From: Polyangiaceae bacterium
GTDB lineage: Bacteria > Myxococcota_A > Polyangia > Polyangiales > Polyangiaceae
Assembly: GCA_041389725.1 (NCBI GenBank)
Contig: JAWKRG010000005.1
Location: 620,001-684,000, forward strand
Direction of reading: 5' to 3'
Length of the DNA: 64,000 nucleotides
A model generated the notes under the pieces. The model saw only the letters and a list, made by a program, of their open reading frames with translations, was not told the DNA's origin and searched no databases. How positions within the stretch are numbered: the first letter of the stretch is position 1; every line of letters starts with the position of its first letter. The position numbers and the translations under genes are program-made. Shown piece after piece: positions 16,550 through 24,570 of the stretch.

Positions 16550-16960
16550 CTACTTCGCGGACTTGATTGCGACCTCGTCGGAACCGAAGTCGCCTTCGAG
16601 CCAGCCATGAAACCCCATGCACATCCCGTCCCCATCGAACAAGTCGATCTCCGTGATCACGCTATCGTCGTCGCCGGTGTTGCGAGCATGCTGTGCAACG
16701 ACGCGAACGCGGACATTCTCAGTCCCGTTGGAGAGGATGCCGGTCACGCCGTCGGCGATCATCATGATCCCGTAGAGGGCGTCGTCGATACTTTTCTGGG
16801 CCTGGGCCCGCACTTCCGCCGGCAGCTTGGGGTCGATCCGCTCGGCGGCGTAGCGTCTAACGTCCTCGAACAAGATGAAACCGGCGGCGTGCTGAAGCCA
16901 CAGCTCGCGAGCATCTGCAGACTTTGGTGGAGTAGCCAATTGGAAATCGTCTGAAGCCAT
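16550..16960 (-). CDS. Cassette protein, unknown (136 aa)
   Basis: An acidic protein: helical N-terminal half ('ELWLQHAAGFILFEDVRRYA', 'VRAQAQKSIDDALYGIMMIA') and a beta-rich C-terminal half ('VRVRVVAQHARNTGDDDSVI', 'FHGWLEGDFGSDEVAIK'). Start ATG at 16960 is 12 bp from the box gcctatc. No family recognised. The fold pattern is compatible with small immunity-like proteins, but this is speculation. Confidence 0.6.
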   Translation of the reverse strand: MASDDFQLATPPKSADARELWLQHAAGFILFEDVRRYAAERIDPKLPAEVRAQAQKSIDDALYGIMMIADGVTGILSNGTENVRVRVVAQHARNTGDDDSVITEIDLFDGDGMCMGFHGWLEGDFGSDEVAIKSAK

Positions 16961-16971
16961 GGGGATTTCTG

Positions 16972-17136
16972 CCTATCGACCCGGGCACTAAGCTGCCGGG
17001 GCTGCCGGCACAAGGTCCTTCGAGCGAAGCAACTTCAGCACAAGCAGTGTCGGCGATCAGTCGCCACGTTGCGCGAAACATGTTCGAGCCGGACTCGCTG
17101 CTGCGGCCCGGTCGGATTGAATGCCGTGTTGGATGA
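16972..17136 (-). repeat. attC site, diverged
   Basis: Left box gcctatc, right end near 'gtgttggatgagc'. The interior does not align with the long class beyond short GC-rich arms. Assigned mainly from position between two cassette genes. Confidence 0.4.
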
Positions 17137-17201
17137 GCGGCTCGGTCCACCTGGTTGGTGAGTGGAGGCTCCGTGGAGAGACCTCGTGCGTGAGGTTTCG
17201 G

Positions 17202-17905
17202 TCACATGAAGCGTGCACGGGCACTGCGGACCTCGTTGGCAGCGGCAGTGCGGAACGCAACGGGTTCGATCGAGCAGAACTCACCCCAAACAACGTTGAT
17301 GGGCATGATGATGGCGTGTCGAGGTGCGCGAATGTAGGGATACACGTCAGCGCCGTCATGGCGGAGCTTCCACTCTCCCTGGGTTCTGCGTCTGATGATC
17401 TCACCAACGTAGGCAACCAAGTGGTCGTAGAGGTCGACCATTGCCGTGTCCACGCCAATTGCTTCAACGTAGGCGGAGACCGCATCGAGGCTCGCATAGG
17501 AGTAGTCCAGGCCACTCGGAAGGCGACCGGCGAGTTCTTTGACAAGGCGTTCGACGTGGGGGGACAAGCCGGCTTTGAGACGTGAGAAGTGAACCCAATG
17601 GGACACGGAGGAACCCGAGAAACGCTTGTCGTCTCGCAATCGCTTTGTCCAGCGCGCCAACCGCCGGAAGAAGTCCCCTGAGTAGATGTCGCCCTTTCCG
17701 GGGATTGAACAGTCGTCGTCTGGAAAGACGTAGAGAAACGGTCGCCAGAAAGCTCGTAGACCTTGGGCTGCTGGACGTGCCCCGTGGGAAATGTTTCACG
17801 GAACGCCTCCATCAAGTCGGGACGGAGGCGAGCCCCCGAAGAAACAAGCTCGGCGACCTGCCTCGGCGTCAAGCGGCGGGCGTTCAGGGTTCTTCGTTTT
17901 GCCAC
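17202..17905 (-). pseudogene. Cassette gene, unknown family, one frameshift
   Basis: From a GTG at 17905 the frame reads 'VAKRRTLNARRLTPRQVAEL' to 'KVYELSGDRF'. After a one-base shift near 17725 it continues 'LYVFPDDDCSIPGKGDIYSG', 'FFRRLARWTKRLRDDKRFSG' to a stop at 17202. Together about 234 aa. The start is 27 bp from a gcctacc box, as expected for a cassette. The downstream 152-aa part alone would need a TTG start, so I read this as one broken gene. No known family. Confidence 0.55.
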
Positions 17906-18259
17906 TGATGTCGGAAAAGGTTGGCCTACCGGTTTGCGTTTCAGCTGCACGGCCCTTTTGCACAGTATCGAACGCGGGCGAAGCCCACAACAGGGCGGCG
18001 CCGTAGGGGCGCCACGAGAGACCGGGGCGAACGCAACAACGTCAACAGCTCTGTCTGCTGCGCGAGCTTGACCGCTCTGGGCGTTGACGCGTTGCGGGCG
18101 ACAGCGATCGACGAGCCTGGGCCGCTCGCACAGTGCGAGTTCTAGAGCGCTGAGCGCAGCGGTCGCGTTGGGGCTTTGCTCGATGCCGGGCACCTCGACG
18201 GCTCCGGGGACGCGTGATTGACCTCGAGATCATCCTGCTGACGTTCTGCCCGACCCGAG
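17906..18259. other. Non-coding stretch with decayed attC
   Basis: The left arm 'gcctaccggtttgcgtttca' (17932 onward) aligns with the start of other sites. The remaining 300 bp is GC-rich with many short inverted repeats but no convincing ORF or right-hand box. Confidence 0.4.
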
Positions 18260-18868
18260 CTACCGAGCAGTGCGCTTCACGCTTCTTCGTCGCCAGCCGC
18301 AGCTCGCGCCGAGCAGCGCGAATGCGGCGAGGAGGAACACCCAACTCCATGGCAATGCCTTCTCGCCTCTCGCCGGTGGCACGCCGGGGCCGAGCATGGC
18401 GGCCTGGGCACGTGACATCAGCTTGGCGTCGAATGCGCTTCCGGCGCAGGCCCCAACCCTGAGCTCTCCTTTGTTCCGGATTGCGTAGACGACGTAGTCG
18501 CTGCCTAGCTTGAACACGTCACCCAGTGTGCAGTTGCAGCACATACCCGAGCCGGTGTTCACCGTGACGAACGGCGACCGGCTGCCCCTCCACACCCTGT
18601 CGACGCGGAACACGGTACGCACGTCCTCGTCGCCGAGTGCCGTGGAGACCTCGTACAAGAAGCCCCATGCCAGGGCGGCTGCCCCACTGCGTTTCGTCGG
18701 ATGGACGCGGAGGAACAAGGGTCGCTCCACCTCGACGGCTCGTCCTTGGAAAATGACATCAGCGTCGGCTGGGTCCCACTCGCCTCCACATGAGCACGCG
18801 TGCGCCGCACCGGCGTAGGACGTGGCCACGCCAAACACGAGGATGGCAAGTCCCGCCCGCGGACGCAT
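18260..18868 (-). CDS. Exported TIMP/NTR-like protein with C-terminal membrane anchor
   Basis: About 202 aa from ATG 18868. A signal peptide ('LAILVFGVATSYAGAAHA') is followed at the mature N-terminus by 'CSCGG', the hallmark CxC of TIMP/netrin-like domains. Further family-like blocks are 'VFRVDRVWRGSRSPFVTVNT', 'CCNCTLGDVFKLGSDYVVYA' and 'LRVGACAGS'. A membrane helix and basic tail finish the protein ('WVFLLAAFALLGASCGWRRR'). In animals the domain inhibits metalloproteases; its bacterial role is unknown. The topology resembles membrane-tethered surface proteins. Confidence 0.72.
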   Translation of the reverse strand: MRPRAGLAILVFGVATSYAGAAHACSCGGEWDPADADVIFQGRAVEVERPLFLRVHPTKRSGAAALAWGFLYEVSTALGDEDVRTVFRVDRVWRGSRSPFVTVNTGSGMCCNCTLGDVFKLGSDYVVYAIRNKGELRVGACAGSAFDAKLMSRAQAAMLGPGVPPARGEKALPWSWVFLLAAFALLGASCGWRRRSVKRTAR

Positions 18869-19036
18869 GAAGTTCGGACACCCGAGCCCCGTCATTCTTG
18901 GCTGGGTGCCGTCCCGCTGCGACTGTGCCCGGTCGGACGAGGTATCAATCGCGCGCCTTCTCCCCGACAGCGCCTCGAGGACGGCGACCAGGCCCCCCGC
19001 ATGGGTCATGACGGTGTGTGATCGGGGATCCAAACC
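18869..19036. other. Leader region of the TIMP-like cassette
   Basis: 168 bp between the signal peptide start and the attC box. The reading frame stays open upstream with several ATGs, but they code for nothing recognisable, so the region is taken as promoter/leader. Confidence 0.3.
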
Positions 19037-19177
19037 CGCGGCTAGTTGGTGAATAGCGCGGGATTGGATCAGATTGCTTCACCGTCGGGTGACGGAAGCT
19101 GGGCCGCGCCGTGCTACTTGCACAGCCCGTTACCAGCAGTGTAGGCGCCATCAACTGCAGCGTGTTGTTGGACGGCG
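19037..19177 (-). repeat. attC site, diverged
   Basis: Box-like ggctagttgg at the left. The right part 'ctgcagcgtgttgttggacg' ends at the stop codon of the next cassette gene. Interior low similarity. Confidence 0.45.
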
Positions 19178-19179
19178 AG

Positions 19180-19668
19180 CTAGCCGCTCCCGACGACGAA
19201 CGGCACGAGCCCGGCAAGGTCAATGCTCGTGACTCTGGCGAATCGCACGGAGGGAAAACGGACGAGGCTGGCCGCTCGTTGGAGGATTGGAGGAGCTTCC
19301 TGTAGGCGGAGCGGCTGGACAGGTGATGCGTCGAGAAGGTAGGCGGTTTGGCCACCATACCCGGGATCGGCGTCAAATGAATACAGTCCGCGAATGGCTT
19401 CTTCCTCCGCCCAATCAACAGGCGGTGGGCTGTTGGGAAAGGTTCGGACATCGACGTGAGCGCCGCTCAACCAATGCTCGCTGAGAATGGCTCTTGTCGT
19501 TGGTGTGGTGGTCGCCATGAATTCGCTTGCGTCGTGAACCGTCTGGTAGTCAGCAAAAACGGCAGCCGGCCACGCAGCGTAGGGGCCAGTGAAAACCCCG
19601 ATGTGGCTGTCGGCGTCGACGGCGAACCATCGCGCAAGCGTTCCCTCGACATCGCGTCGCTCAACCAT
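19180..19668 (-). CDS. Cassette protein, unknown (about 162 aa)
   Basis: Start uncertain: ATG 19668 is used because the longer open frame upstream runs into attC sequence. 'MVERRDVEGTLARWFAVDAD' leads to 'GPYAAWPAAVFADYQTVHDA', then a Thr-rich stretch and 'ILSEHWLSGAHVDVRTFPNS'. The pattern suggests a small soluble alpha/beta domain. No known family. Confidence 0.55.
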   Translation of the reverse strand: MVERRDVEGTLARWFAVDADSHIGVFTGPYAAWPAAVFADYQTVHDASEFMATTTPTTRAILSEHWLSGAHVDVRTFPNSPPPVDWAEEEAIRGLYSFDADPGYGGQTAYLLDASPVQPLRLQEAPPILQRAASLVRFPSVRFARVTSIDLAGLVPFVVGSG

Positions 19669-19709
19669 GCGTCTCACTAGGTAACGAAGGTAGAAGCCTT
19701 GACTCGGTC

Positions 19710-19845
19710 GTCTACCGAATATGGTGTTCAGCAGCGAACGCCGGCTCAAACCCATCCGGATGGTAGCACCTCAACAGGCACACCGGCTGCGCCAAGGTAG
19801 CGGATGCTGCTCGTGCAGAAACCGTGATAACCGCAGCGGCTAGCC
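19710..19845 (-). repeat. attC site
   Basis: Left box gtctacc, conserved arm 'ggtgttcagcagcgaacgcc', centre 'ccggatggtagcacctcaac', right end gctagcc overlapping the next stop. About 136 bp, intermediate class. Confidence 0.7.
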
Positions 19846-20271
19846 GGCGTCCGGTCCGATCGTGGAAAACTCCTTCTGAAGGAAGAAGAAGGCGTCGGTT
19901 TCCAATGCGGACGGCGTCAGCGCGCGGCGGTGTTCGGGCGGGGCTTCCTGGTCACCGTCCCAGCACGCGAACAACTGGATGCTACCGACCCGCGGAAGCT
20001 CCTCGCGCAAGTATGTCGCGAAGCCCTGCAACGATCTCCGTTTCTGTGACATCTCGTCCGGTTCCTGGAACTCAGCCGGATACTCGCCGAGCTGGAATCC
20101 GCATCCGCAGCCCTCCCACGATCCGGCGTACATCAGACACGGCTTCGTGAACTGCCGACGAACCCGCCGTTCGTCGGGCACAAGCGGCGTCGTGTTGAAC
20201 CCGGGTGCGTCCGCGCGCCAGGCAACCTCCCGCAGTGGCTTGTCAGCCGCCAAGTAGACCATCATGCACAT
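19840..20271 (-). CDS. Cassette protein beginning MCMMVYLA, unknown
   Basis: 143 aa from ATG 20271, nine bases from the gccaac box. The start 'MCMMVYLAADKPLREVAW' and the Gly/Cys segment 'YAGSWEGCGCGFQLGEYPAE' recur, to my memory, in a group of uncharacterised proteins from soil bacteria. Three clustered Cys could bind metal. The C-terminus ends 'FFFLQKEFSTIGPDAG'. Function unknown. Confidence 0.65.
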   Translation of the reverse strand: MCMMVYLAADKPLREVAWRADAPGFNTTPLVPDERRVRRQFTKPCLMYAGSWEGCGCGFQLGEYPAEFQEPDEMSQKRRSLQGFATYLREELPRVGSIQLFACWDGDQEAPPEHRRALTPSALETDAFFFLQKEFSTIGPDAG

Positions 20272-20278
20272 CGTCGCC

Positions 20279-20392
20279 CTGCCAACGGACCGCCAACAAC
20301 ACGCGGCGGCCGTGCGGCAGATGATACCGCGTCTCGCGAGAGCGAACACGTCGAAGACAGCGCTGCCCCACCGCCGGCGGGTTCATTGGCAG
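20279..20392 (-). repeat. attC site, short class
   Basis: gccaac at about 20280 and attggca near 20387 form the paired ends. The interior 'accgccaacaacacgcggcgg' region is shared with 12716-12796. Confidence 0.55.
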
Positions 20393-20403
20393 ATAGTCGG
20401 ACT

Positions 20404-20706
20404 CTACGCAAGCCAGTCGGGCCGCACTTGTTGGATGTATCCCCGAGCTTCGTGCTTCGCGACGTCCGGCAGGTTCGAGAACGCCTCCGGCAGGGTTTCG
20501 GCACGGCGGCACCAGATCTCCGCCAGCGATTCACCGCACGAGGCGACTACCAGCTCAGGAGTGCTTGGGCCGAGCGCTACCTTCAGCAAGGCGTGTTCGG
20601 CTTCTGGTTGCGTGAACGCCGCCAGATCCATCGCCGCATCATCTCGTTCAGCAACACTAGCCGAAGGATCGAGAAGCAGTGAGATCAGAGACTCAGGCTG
20701 GCCCAT
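20404..20706 (-). CDS. Small helical (HEAT-like) cassette protein
   Basis: 100 aa, all-helical: 'SLISLLLDPSASVAERDDAA', 'AFTQPEAEHALLKVALGPST', 'LVVASCGESLAEIWCRRAET'. The pattern resembles two HEAT-like repeats, as in small immunity or adaptor proteins. ATG 20706 lies 7 bp from the attC box gcccaac (20713). No family certain. Confidence 0.6.
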   Translation of the reverse strand: MGQPESLISLLLDPSASVAERDDAAMDLAAFTQPEAEHALLKVALGPSTPELVVASCGESLAEIWCRRAETLPEAFSNLPDVAKHEARGYIQQVRPDWLA

Positions 20707-20712
20707 TGGTCC

Positions 20713-20799
20713 GCCCAACGTACGGGCATTCCGCCGCGATCACCAGCGCGAGCTGCGGAGCGCCGACCAGTGCCCGTCTGCTGCAACACCATGTTGGGC
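20713..20799 (-). repeat. attC site, compact and well formed (87 bp)
   Basis: Perfect paired boxes GCCCAAC … GTTGGGC with the arms 'gtacgggcattccgccgcg' and 'cagtgcccgtctgctgcaac' complementary in part. This is the most canonical-looking short attC in the window. Confidence 0.8.
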
Positions 20800-20878
20800 G
20801 GTACGGTCCCAGCTGTTGGCCGGCGCGCTCACGGTCGCGAGCGTTGCATGACGCTCGGGCGTTGATACGCTCCGCGCG

Positions 20879-21253
20879 ATGCTGAGCCAGGCAAGCCTGA
20901 TCGACGCGAACGAAGTACTGGGAGCGGCCACGCTCACAGGGGTACGGCTCGCTGGGTGGACAGCCGAAGGGGAGGTAGCGCGTCTGGAGGTATTCCACGT
21001 GGAGTGGGAGGGAAAGGTCTTCGGCGAGCTCACCTTCTTCGGTGTGCAGTATCTGCAGATGCCTAGCCGGACCAGCTGGGGGTATCGAATGCGGCTCGCG
21101 CCGGACGCGGAGCTGCCATCTCGAGGTGACAGTGACTCAACCGATATCGTGTTCGAGCTGTATGCCGAAGATGGAGCCGAACCAAGCGCGTTCATCGTTG
21201 CTGAGCGGCTCGAGGTCTCGAAGTCGGTGCGCGGCGCGCAGCCGGGCGGTTGA
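20879..21253 (+). CDS. Plus-strand cassette protein, unknown (124 aa)
   Basis: Opposite orientation to most cassettes. It starts about 80 bp after an attC, so it has room for its own promoter. Beta-rich: 'LTGVRLAGWTAEGEVARLEV', 'FGELTFFGVQYLQMPSRTSW', 'DIVFELYAEDGAEPSAFIVA'. No signal peptide. Not recognised. Confidence 0.6.
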   Translation: MLSQASLIDANEVLGAATLTGVRLAGWTAEGEVARLEVFHVEWEGKVFGELTFFGVQYLQMPSRTSWGYRMRLAPDAELPSRGDSDSTDIVFELYAEDGAEPSAFIVAERLEVSKSVRGAQPGG

Positions 21254-21452
21254 TGCAGCGAGTGTCCGCTCAACGGACTGACCTGCAAAAGTAGTTGTCG
21301 ACGATCAAGCGACAGAGCGACTCTCGTCGGCCCCAACAACGAGGGAGCTCCTGAGGCAAGCCAATCACGATCCCTCGATGTTCGCCGCCACCCCAGTCCG
21401 CACACCACCGCCGAAGGTGGCGTCCACTTTGCCTCGGGAGTCGCGAACGCGA
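21254..21452. other. Non-coding stretch with possible attC remnant
   Basis: A gctcaacgg box at about 21275 and short inverted repeats. No ORF. The end next to the following gene carries no clean GTTAGGC-like box. Confidence 0.35.
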
Positions 21453-22574
21453 TCAGTCCGCTTCGTCGCTCTGAATGTAGTCGAGGACTCGCCGGGCTTC
21501 TTCCCCGAGCTCGCCTCCGCGAGATGAGTACGGCGCGAGCGCGGCTCGGGGGCTGCGCGTGTCACAGCGCCCGATGATCTCGAGCAGATCGCGCCAGTTC
21601 GACTGCGAGGCGCGCGGTAGGATGCGGCGAGCCAGCGCCCCCGTTTCGGTCGCCACGGTCGTGGAACAGAGCCCGGTGAGAGACCCGGCGATCGCGTTGT
21701 TTGGATCTGCCAGCAGACGCTTCCGGCCCAGTTCGAAGACCTCCCGATGCTGGGATGTGCACTGCGATGTCACGGCAATCAAGGCCGCGCCGCGAAGCTC
21801 GGTCGAAACGTCGCCCAAACCTGCCGCCCAAGTCGTGCACGCCCGCGCGTGGTCTCGATCGGCCGTTTCGGCGTACGCATCGAGGGTGGCGTATCGGACT
21901 TTGGGCCGCGCATCCTTGCGGTGCGCATCGATCAGATCGAGCGCAGCCGCTTCGCGTGGGTGGCTCACGCCCACCCCGACGAGGGTGGCGGCGGCCAGCT
22001 CTTCGGGCGCACTGCGAACGAGCTCGTTAAGCTCGGTCCGCGCTTCGGCACTGGAGAGGTCGATGGCGCCGAGCGCACGACCGAGCCACTTCGCCTCCGC
22101 AGGCTCGAGGTTTGGCAGTCGCGACGCCAGCTTCAAGAACGCGCTCCGCCGCGCTCGATCTTGGTTTCTCGGTCCCGGTTGGTGAACGAGGCGATTGATG
22201 ATCGCCAAACGCGGCAAGCCCTCTGGATGCTCGAGACGCGCCAACAACAAGTCTTCTTCGGCAGCGGACGCCATGGGCTGCTCGCGCTTCGAGAACTCCG
22301 CAAACTGAGGGCACGACCAGCTCGCACTCGCCGAGCATTTTCCCAGCGTCTCGAGCTCCGCGACCAGGCGTTCCCGCGCCGGATCCGCAGCCGGAACTGA
22401 CGCAGGAGCCGGCGTTTCCACCGCTGGTGCTTTTGGCGGTGGAGCAACGACCGGCTGCCTGTGCGCCGCACGTTCGCCCCCGCAGGCCGAAACCCACATC
22501 AACGCCCACACGAACCCGACGCACCGCACGAGGCGCAGTGTTGCACGCCAACGTGGCGGACGGCTATCGAGCAT
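21453..22574 (-). CDS. Lipoprotein with HEAT-like repeats
   Basis: 373 aa from ATG 22574: signal 'LVRCVGFVWALMWVSAC' (lipobox VSAC), a Pro-rich linker, then helical repeats ('PLNRL'-type units such as 'RLAIINRLVHQPGPRNQDRA', 'EAAALDLIDAHRKDARPKVR', 'ELRGALIAVTSQC'-like units) typical of HEAT solenoids. It is 53 bp downstream of the zinc-binding protein gene and probably co-transcribed with it. This is a two-gene cassette, or a cassette whose intervening attC was lost. Confidence 0.68.
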   Translation of the reverse strand: MLDSRPPRWRATLRLVRCVGFVWALMWVSACGGERAAHRQPVVAPPPKAPAVETPAPASVPAADPARERLVAELETLGKCSASASWSCPQFAEFSKREQPMASAAEEDLLLARLEHPEGLPRLAIINRLVHQPGPRNQDRARRSAFLKLASRLPNLEPAEAKWLGRALGAIDLSSAEARTELNELVRSAPEELAAATLVGVGVSHPREAAALDLIDAHRKDARPKVRYATLDAYAETADRDHARACTTWAAGLGDVSTELRGAALIAVTSQCTSQHREVFELGRKRLLADPNNAIAGSLTGLCSTTVATETGALARRILPRASQSNWRDLLEIIGRCDTRSPRAALAPYSSRGGELGEEARRVLDYIQSDEAD

Positions 22575-22627
22575 CACTTGATGGGTCGCTTCCGCAACCA
22601 CAGGCCGACCGGGCTCCTCCGCAAACA

Positions 22628-23482
22628 TCAGCGCGAAGAGATCGCTCCCGAACTGCGGTGGGTCTTGCCGAAATAGTAGAGCCCTCCCAGCCAGTACCAC
22701 GGCAGACTCTCGATCAAGTCGGCCGCGGTATTCGCCGTGACTTCACGCGCCAGAGCCGAGCCGATGAGGCCGCGATATCTCGAGCCATTGTTGTGGTGGT
22801 CTTCGAAGAAATACTCGAGCCACGTGGCCCCGCAGTCCGTGCAGATGTCGATGGACACCTCGGCAAAGCGATTGCTGTTGTCGATCCCGAGAGAGCGGGT
22901 CGCATGGGGAGGACGCACTTGGAACTCGGCTTCGGCGCAAGCGCAGGGGACACCGCAGGCAATCAACGTGATTGCCCCGTCGGCGATGCTTTCGAGCGAT
23001 ACAGATGACGCGTCGAGACGCCCGATCTGCTCGCGCAAGGCGGGATCGTCCGGTCGGAGGACGGTGGCGCCGTAGGGTCTCTCAGTCTCTGTCTTCCAGC
23101 GGATCCGATCGGTGGGCGCGCCGTCAGCTCGCGAATCCAGGACACCCGCGATGGCACGGGCCGCGTTCTCGACAAGGACGAGCTGGTCGGCTTCACGCGC
23201 AAAGAACGCGCACGCTTCGCGGGACGACGGGTACGCTCTCTCGACTTCACCAATGCGTTCGAAGCCGTCCCCGCCGCACGAATAACAGGCCGGGCACTGG
23301 GTGATTCGGTGGCATACCGGGCAGGGCGGCGCGTCGACGTGGACGAAGCGTCGCAACGGCTCGTCGGTCAGGAAAGCCGCGCGCTTGGCGTCCTTCAGGA
23401 TGGAGGCCCACAGAGCTTCGCTCGTCTTGGAATGAGCCTCAGGAGTCATTCTCGCACGGGTCTCCGAGATGCGCGCACTCAC
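22628..23482 (-). CDS. Cassette protein with Cys-rich zinc-finger-like segment
   Basis: 284 aa from GTG 23482, four bases from the attC box; ATG 23449 is an alternative. The N-terminal third carries 'CPVCHRITQCPACYSCGGDG', which looks like a paired CxxC zinc site, and a later 'CGVPCACAEAEF' and 'ICTDCGATWLEYFFEDHH' add further ligands. No catalytic motif known to me. Overall mixed alpha/beta, soluble. Confidence 0.62.
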   Translation of the reverse strand: MSARISETRARMTPEAHSKTSEALWASILKDAKRAAFLTDEPLRRFVHVDAPPCPVCHRITQCPACYSCGGDGFERIGEVERAYPSSREACAFFAREADQLVLVENAARAIAGVLDSRADGAPTDRIRWKTETERPYGATVLRPDDPALREQIGRLDASSVSLESIADGAITLIACGVPCACAEAEFQVRPPHATRSLGIDNSNRFAEVSIDICTDCGATWLEYFFEDHHNNGSRYRGLIGSALAREVTANTAADLIESLPWYWLGGLYYFGKTHRSSGAISSR

Positions 23483-23485
23483 TCC

Positions 23486-23699
23486 GCCTAACGGCCTGGC
23501 ATTCAGCAGCCAACGCCAGAATCAACATACTCAGCAAGACTATCACGCAGTCAGGCGCAGGGTTGCGCCGAACGCAGCGAAGGCTGCTCGGGGCAAGAAC
23601 CCTACGCGAGACCGAAGGGAACCCCTGAAAGGGGCGGGGCGGGACGAACGCCATCCAGTCAGAAAGCCGGCCGTCGTCTGCTGCAACGTCCTGTTAGAC
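23486..23699 (-). repeat. attC site, long class (214 bp)
   Basis: Clean boxes GCCTAAC and GTTAGAC. It contains all landmarks of the long class: 'ttcagcagccaacgccag', 'gcaggcg'-type arm, 'gcgaaggctgctcgg', the small palindrome 'acccctgaaaggggcg' and 'gtcgtctgctgcaacgtc'. Confidence 0.85.
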
Positions 23700-23754
23700 G
23701 GCAGGCTCAGTGTCGCATCAACGGAGACAGTGGATGGCAAAGGACGAAACCCGG

Positions 23755-23997
23755 CTACGTAGGGGTGAGAAAGCAATCAGGAGGCTCAGTCTTTTCGAGC
23801 GCGCAATCGCAGGCGCAGACGGCCTCGAACGTGGCGAAGCAGACCCTCTCATTCGGCATGCCCTCCACGGCGTAGCTGCAGTCGGTCGCGCTTGCGAGGT
23901 CGCAGGCGTGGGTGGGCGGCCCGCCTGGGGTTGGCGCGCAGCGGACTAGCGAAACTGCTGCGATCATGGTGGCGAGGAGACAGATTCCCCTGCGCAC
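23755..23997 (-). CDS. Small Cys-rich lipoprotein (80 aa)
   Basis: Signal 'LLATMIAAVSLVRCAP' with the lipobox Cys at about 20. The mature part has eight Cys ('ACDLASATDCSYAVEGM', 'VCFATFEAVCACDCALEK'), suggesting disulphides. Similar in style to the lipoprotein at 10231-10536 but not obviously homologous. Function unknown. Confidence 0.62.
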   Translation of the reverse strand: MRRGICLLATMIAAVSLVRCAPTPGGPPTHACDLASATDCSYAVEGMPNERVCFATFEAVCACDCALEKTEPPDCFLTPT

Positions 23998-24048
23998 TCA
24001 TGAGGTCACTTCCGGTTGGAGTCTTGCTCGGACAACGTTCTTGGGTCC

Positions 24049-24067
24049 GCCTAACGTCCTGCTAGAC
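24049..24067 (-). repeat. Minimal attC remnant (19 bp)
   Basis: GCCTAAC, five bases, then GCTAGAC. Both outer boxes are kept and the whole interior is gone. The GCTAGAC part overlaps the stop of the TPR gene. Confidence 0.6.
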
Positions 24068-24355
24068 CGCATGCGGTCTAAGGAGTTTGCGGGTTGCCGC
24101 AGCATCTTCACCTAGGCCAAGGTCGGAGTAGAGTACGACCAGGCGTTGCAGCGCCTGCAGTCTGGCGTCGACAAGCTCAGGCGCGTCTCGATCGACGATG
24201 GACACGACTTGACGCAGAGTCGCGATGGCCTTCAATGCGAAGCCGCCGTCGGCAAACTGGAAGGCGGCCGCTAGGTAGGCATCCACGGCCTCGGGAAGTA
24301 GCCCGTTCCGCGCGAACTGGTCGGCTTGGCGTAGGCGAGATCGGGCGTCGTCCAT
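24062..24355 (-). CDS. Small TPR-like cassette protein (97 aa)
   Basis: A helical protein with two TPR-like units: 'RLRQADQFARNGLLPEAVDA', 'YLAAAFQFADGGFALKAIAT', 'LRQVVSIVDRDAPELVDARL'. Similar to the N-terminal units of TPR proteins that follow regulators in myxobacteria. Start ATG 24355 is 12 bp from the box gtctaac. No known partner. Confidence 0.65.
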   Translation of the reverse strand: MDDARSRLRQADQFARNGLLPEAVDAYLAAAFQFADGGFALKAIATLRQVVSIVDRDAPELVDARLQALQRLVVLYSDLGLGEDAAATRKLLRPHAV

Positions 24356-24366
24356 GATCGGAGTCG

Positions 24367-24482
24367 GTCTAACGAGACACACGTTAGACGCGAGCGAGTG
24401 CTGGATAGTTTGGTCGCGCGGAAGCGGAACGGGCGGTGAAGTCGGCTGGGCCGGCGTTCAGCGGGTGGAACATGCGTTAGCC
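24367..24482 (-). repeat. attC site with an extra inner box
   Basis: GTCTAAC at 24367, GTTAGAC at 24383 and GTTAGCC at 24476. The first two alone form a 23-bp inverted repeat, and the first and last form a 116-bp site of the GCGGGTGGAAC class. It may be a minimal site fused to a normal one. Confidence 0.65.
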
Positions 24483-24568
24483 AGCACGTTCGGGTCTCGT
24501 TCAAAGTACCAGGACAAAGCCTCATCGATGTCGGCCTGCGCACTCGGGCGGACTATGAGCGTCGCCAC
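24458..24568 (-). pseudogene. ParE/RelE-type toxin, truncated after 36 codons
   Basis: GTG at 24568, three bases after the antitoxin stop, reads 'VATLIVRPSAQADIDEALSW' then 'YFERDPNVLANA', a typical ParE/RelE N-terminus including the conserved W-Y helix. The frame then enters attC sequence and stops. The toxin is thus cut by the attC, leaving an antitoxin without a functional partner. Confidence 0.72.
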
Positions 24569-24570
24569 GG

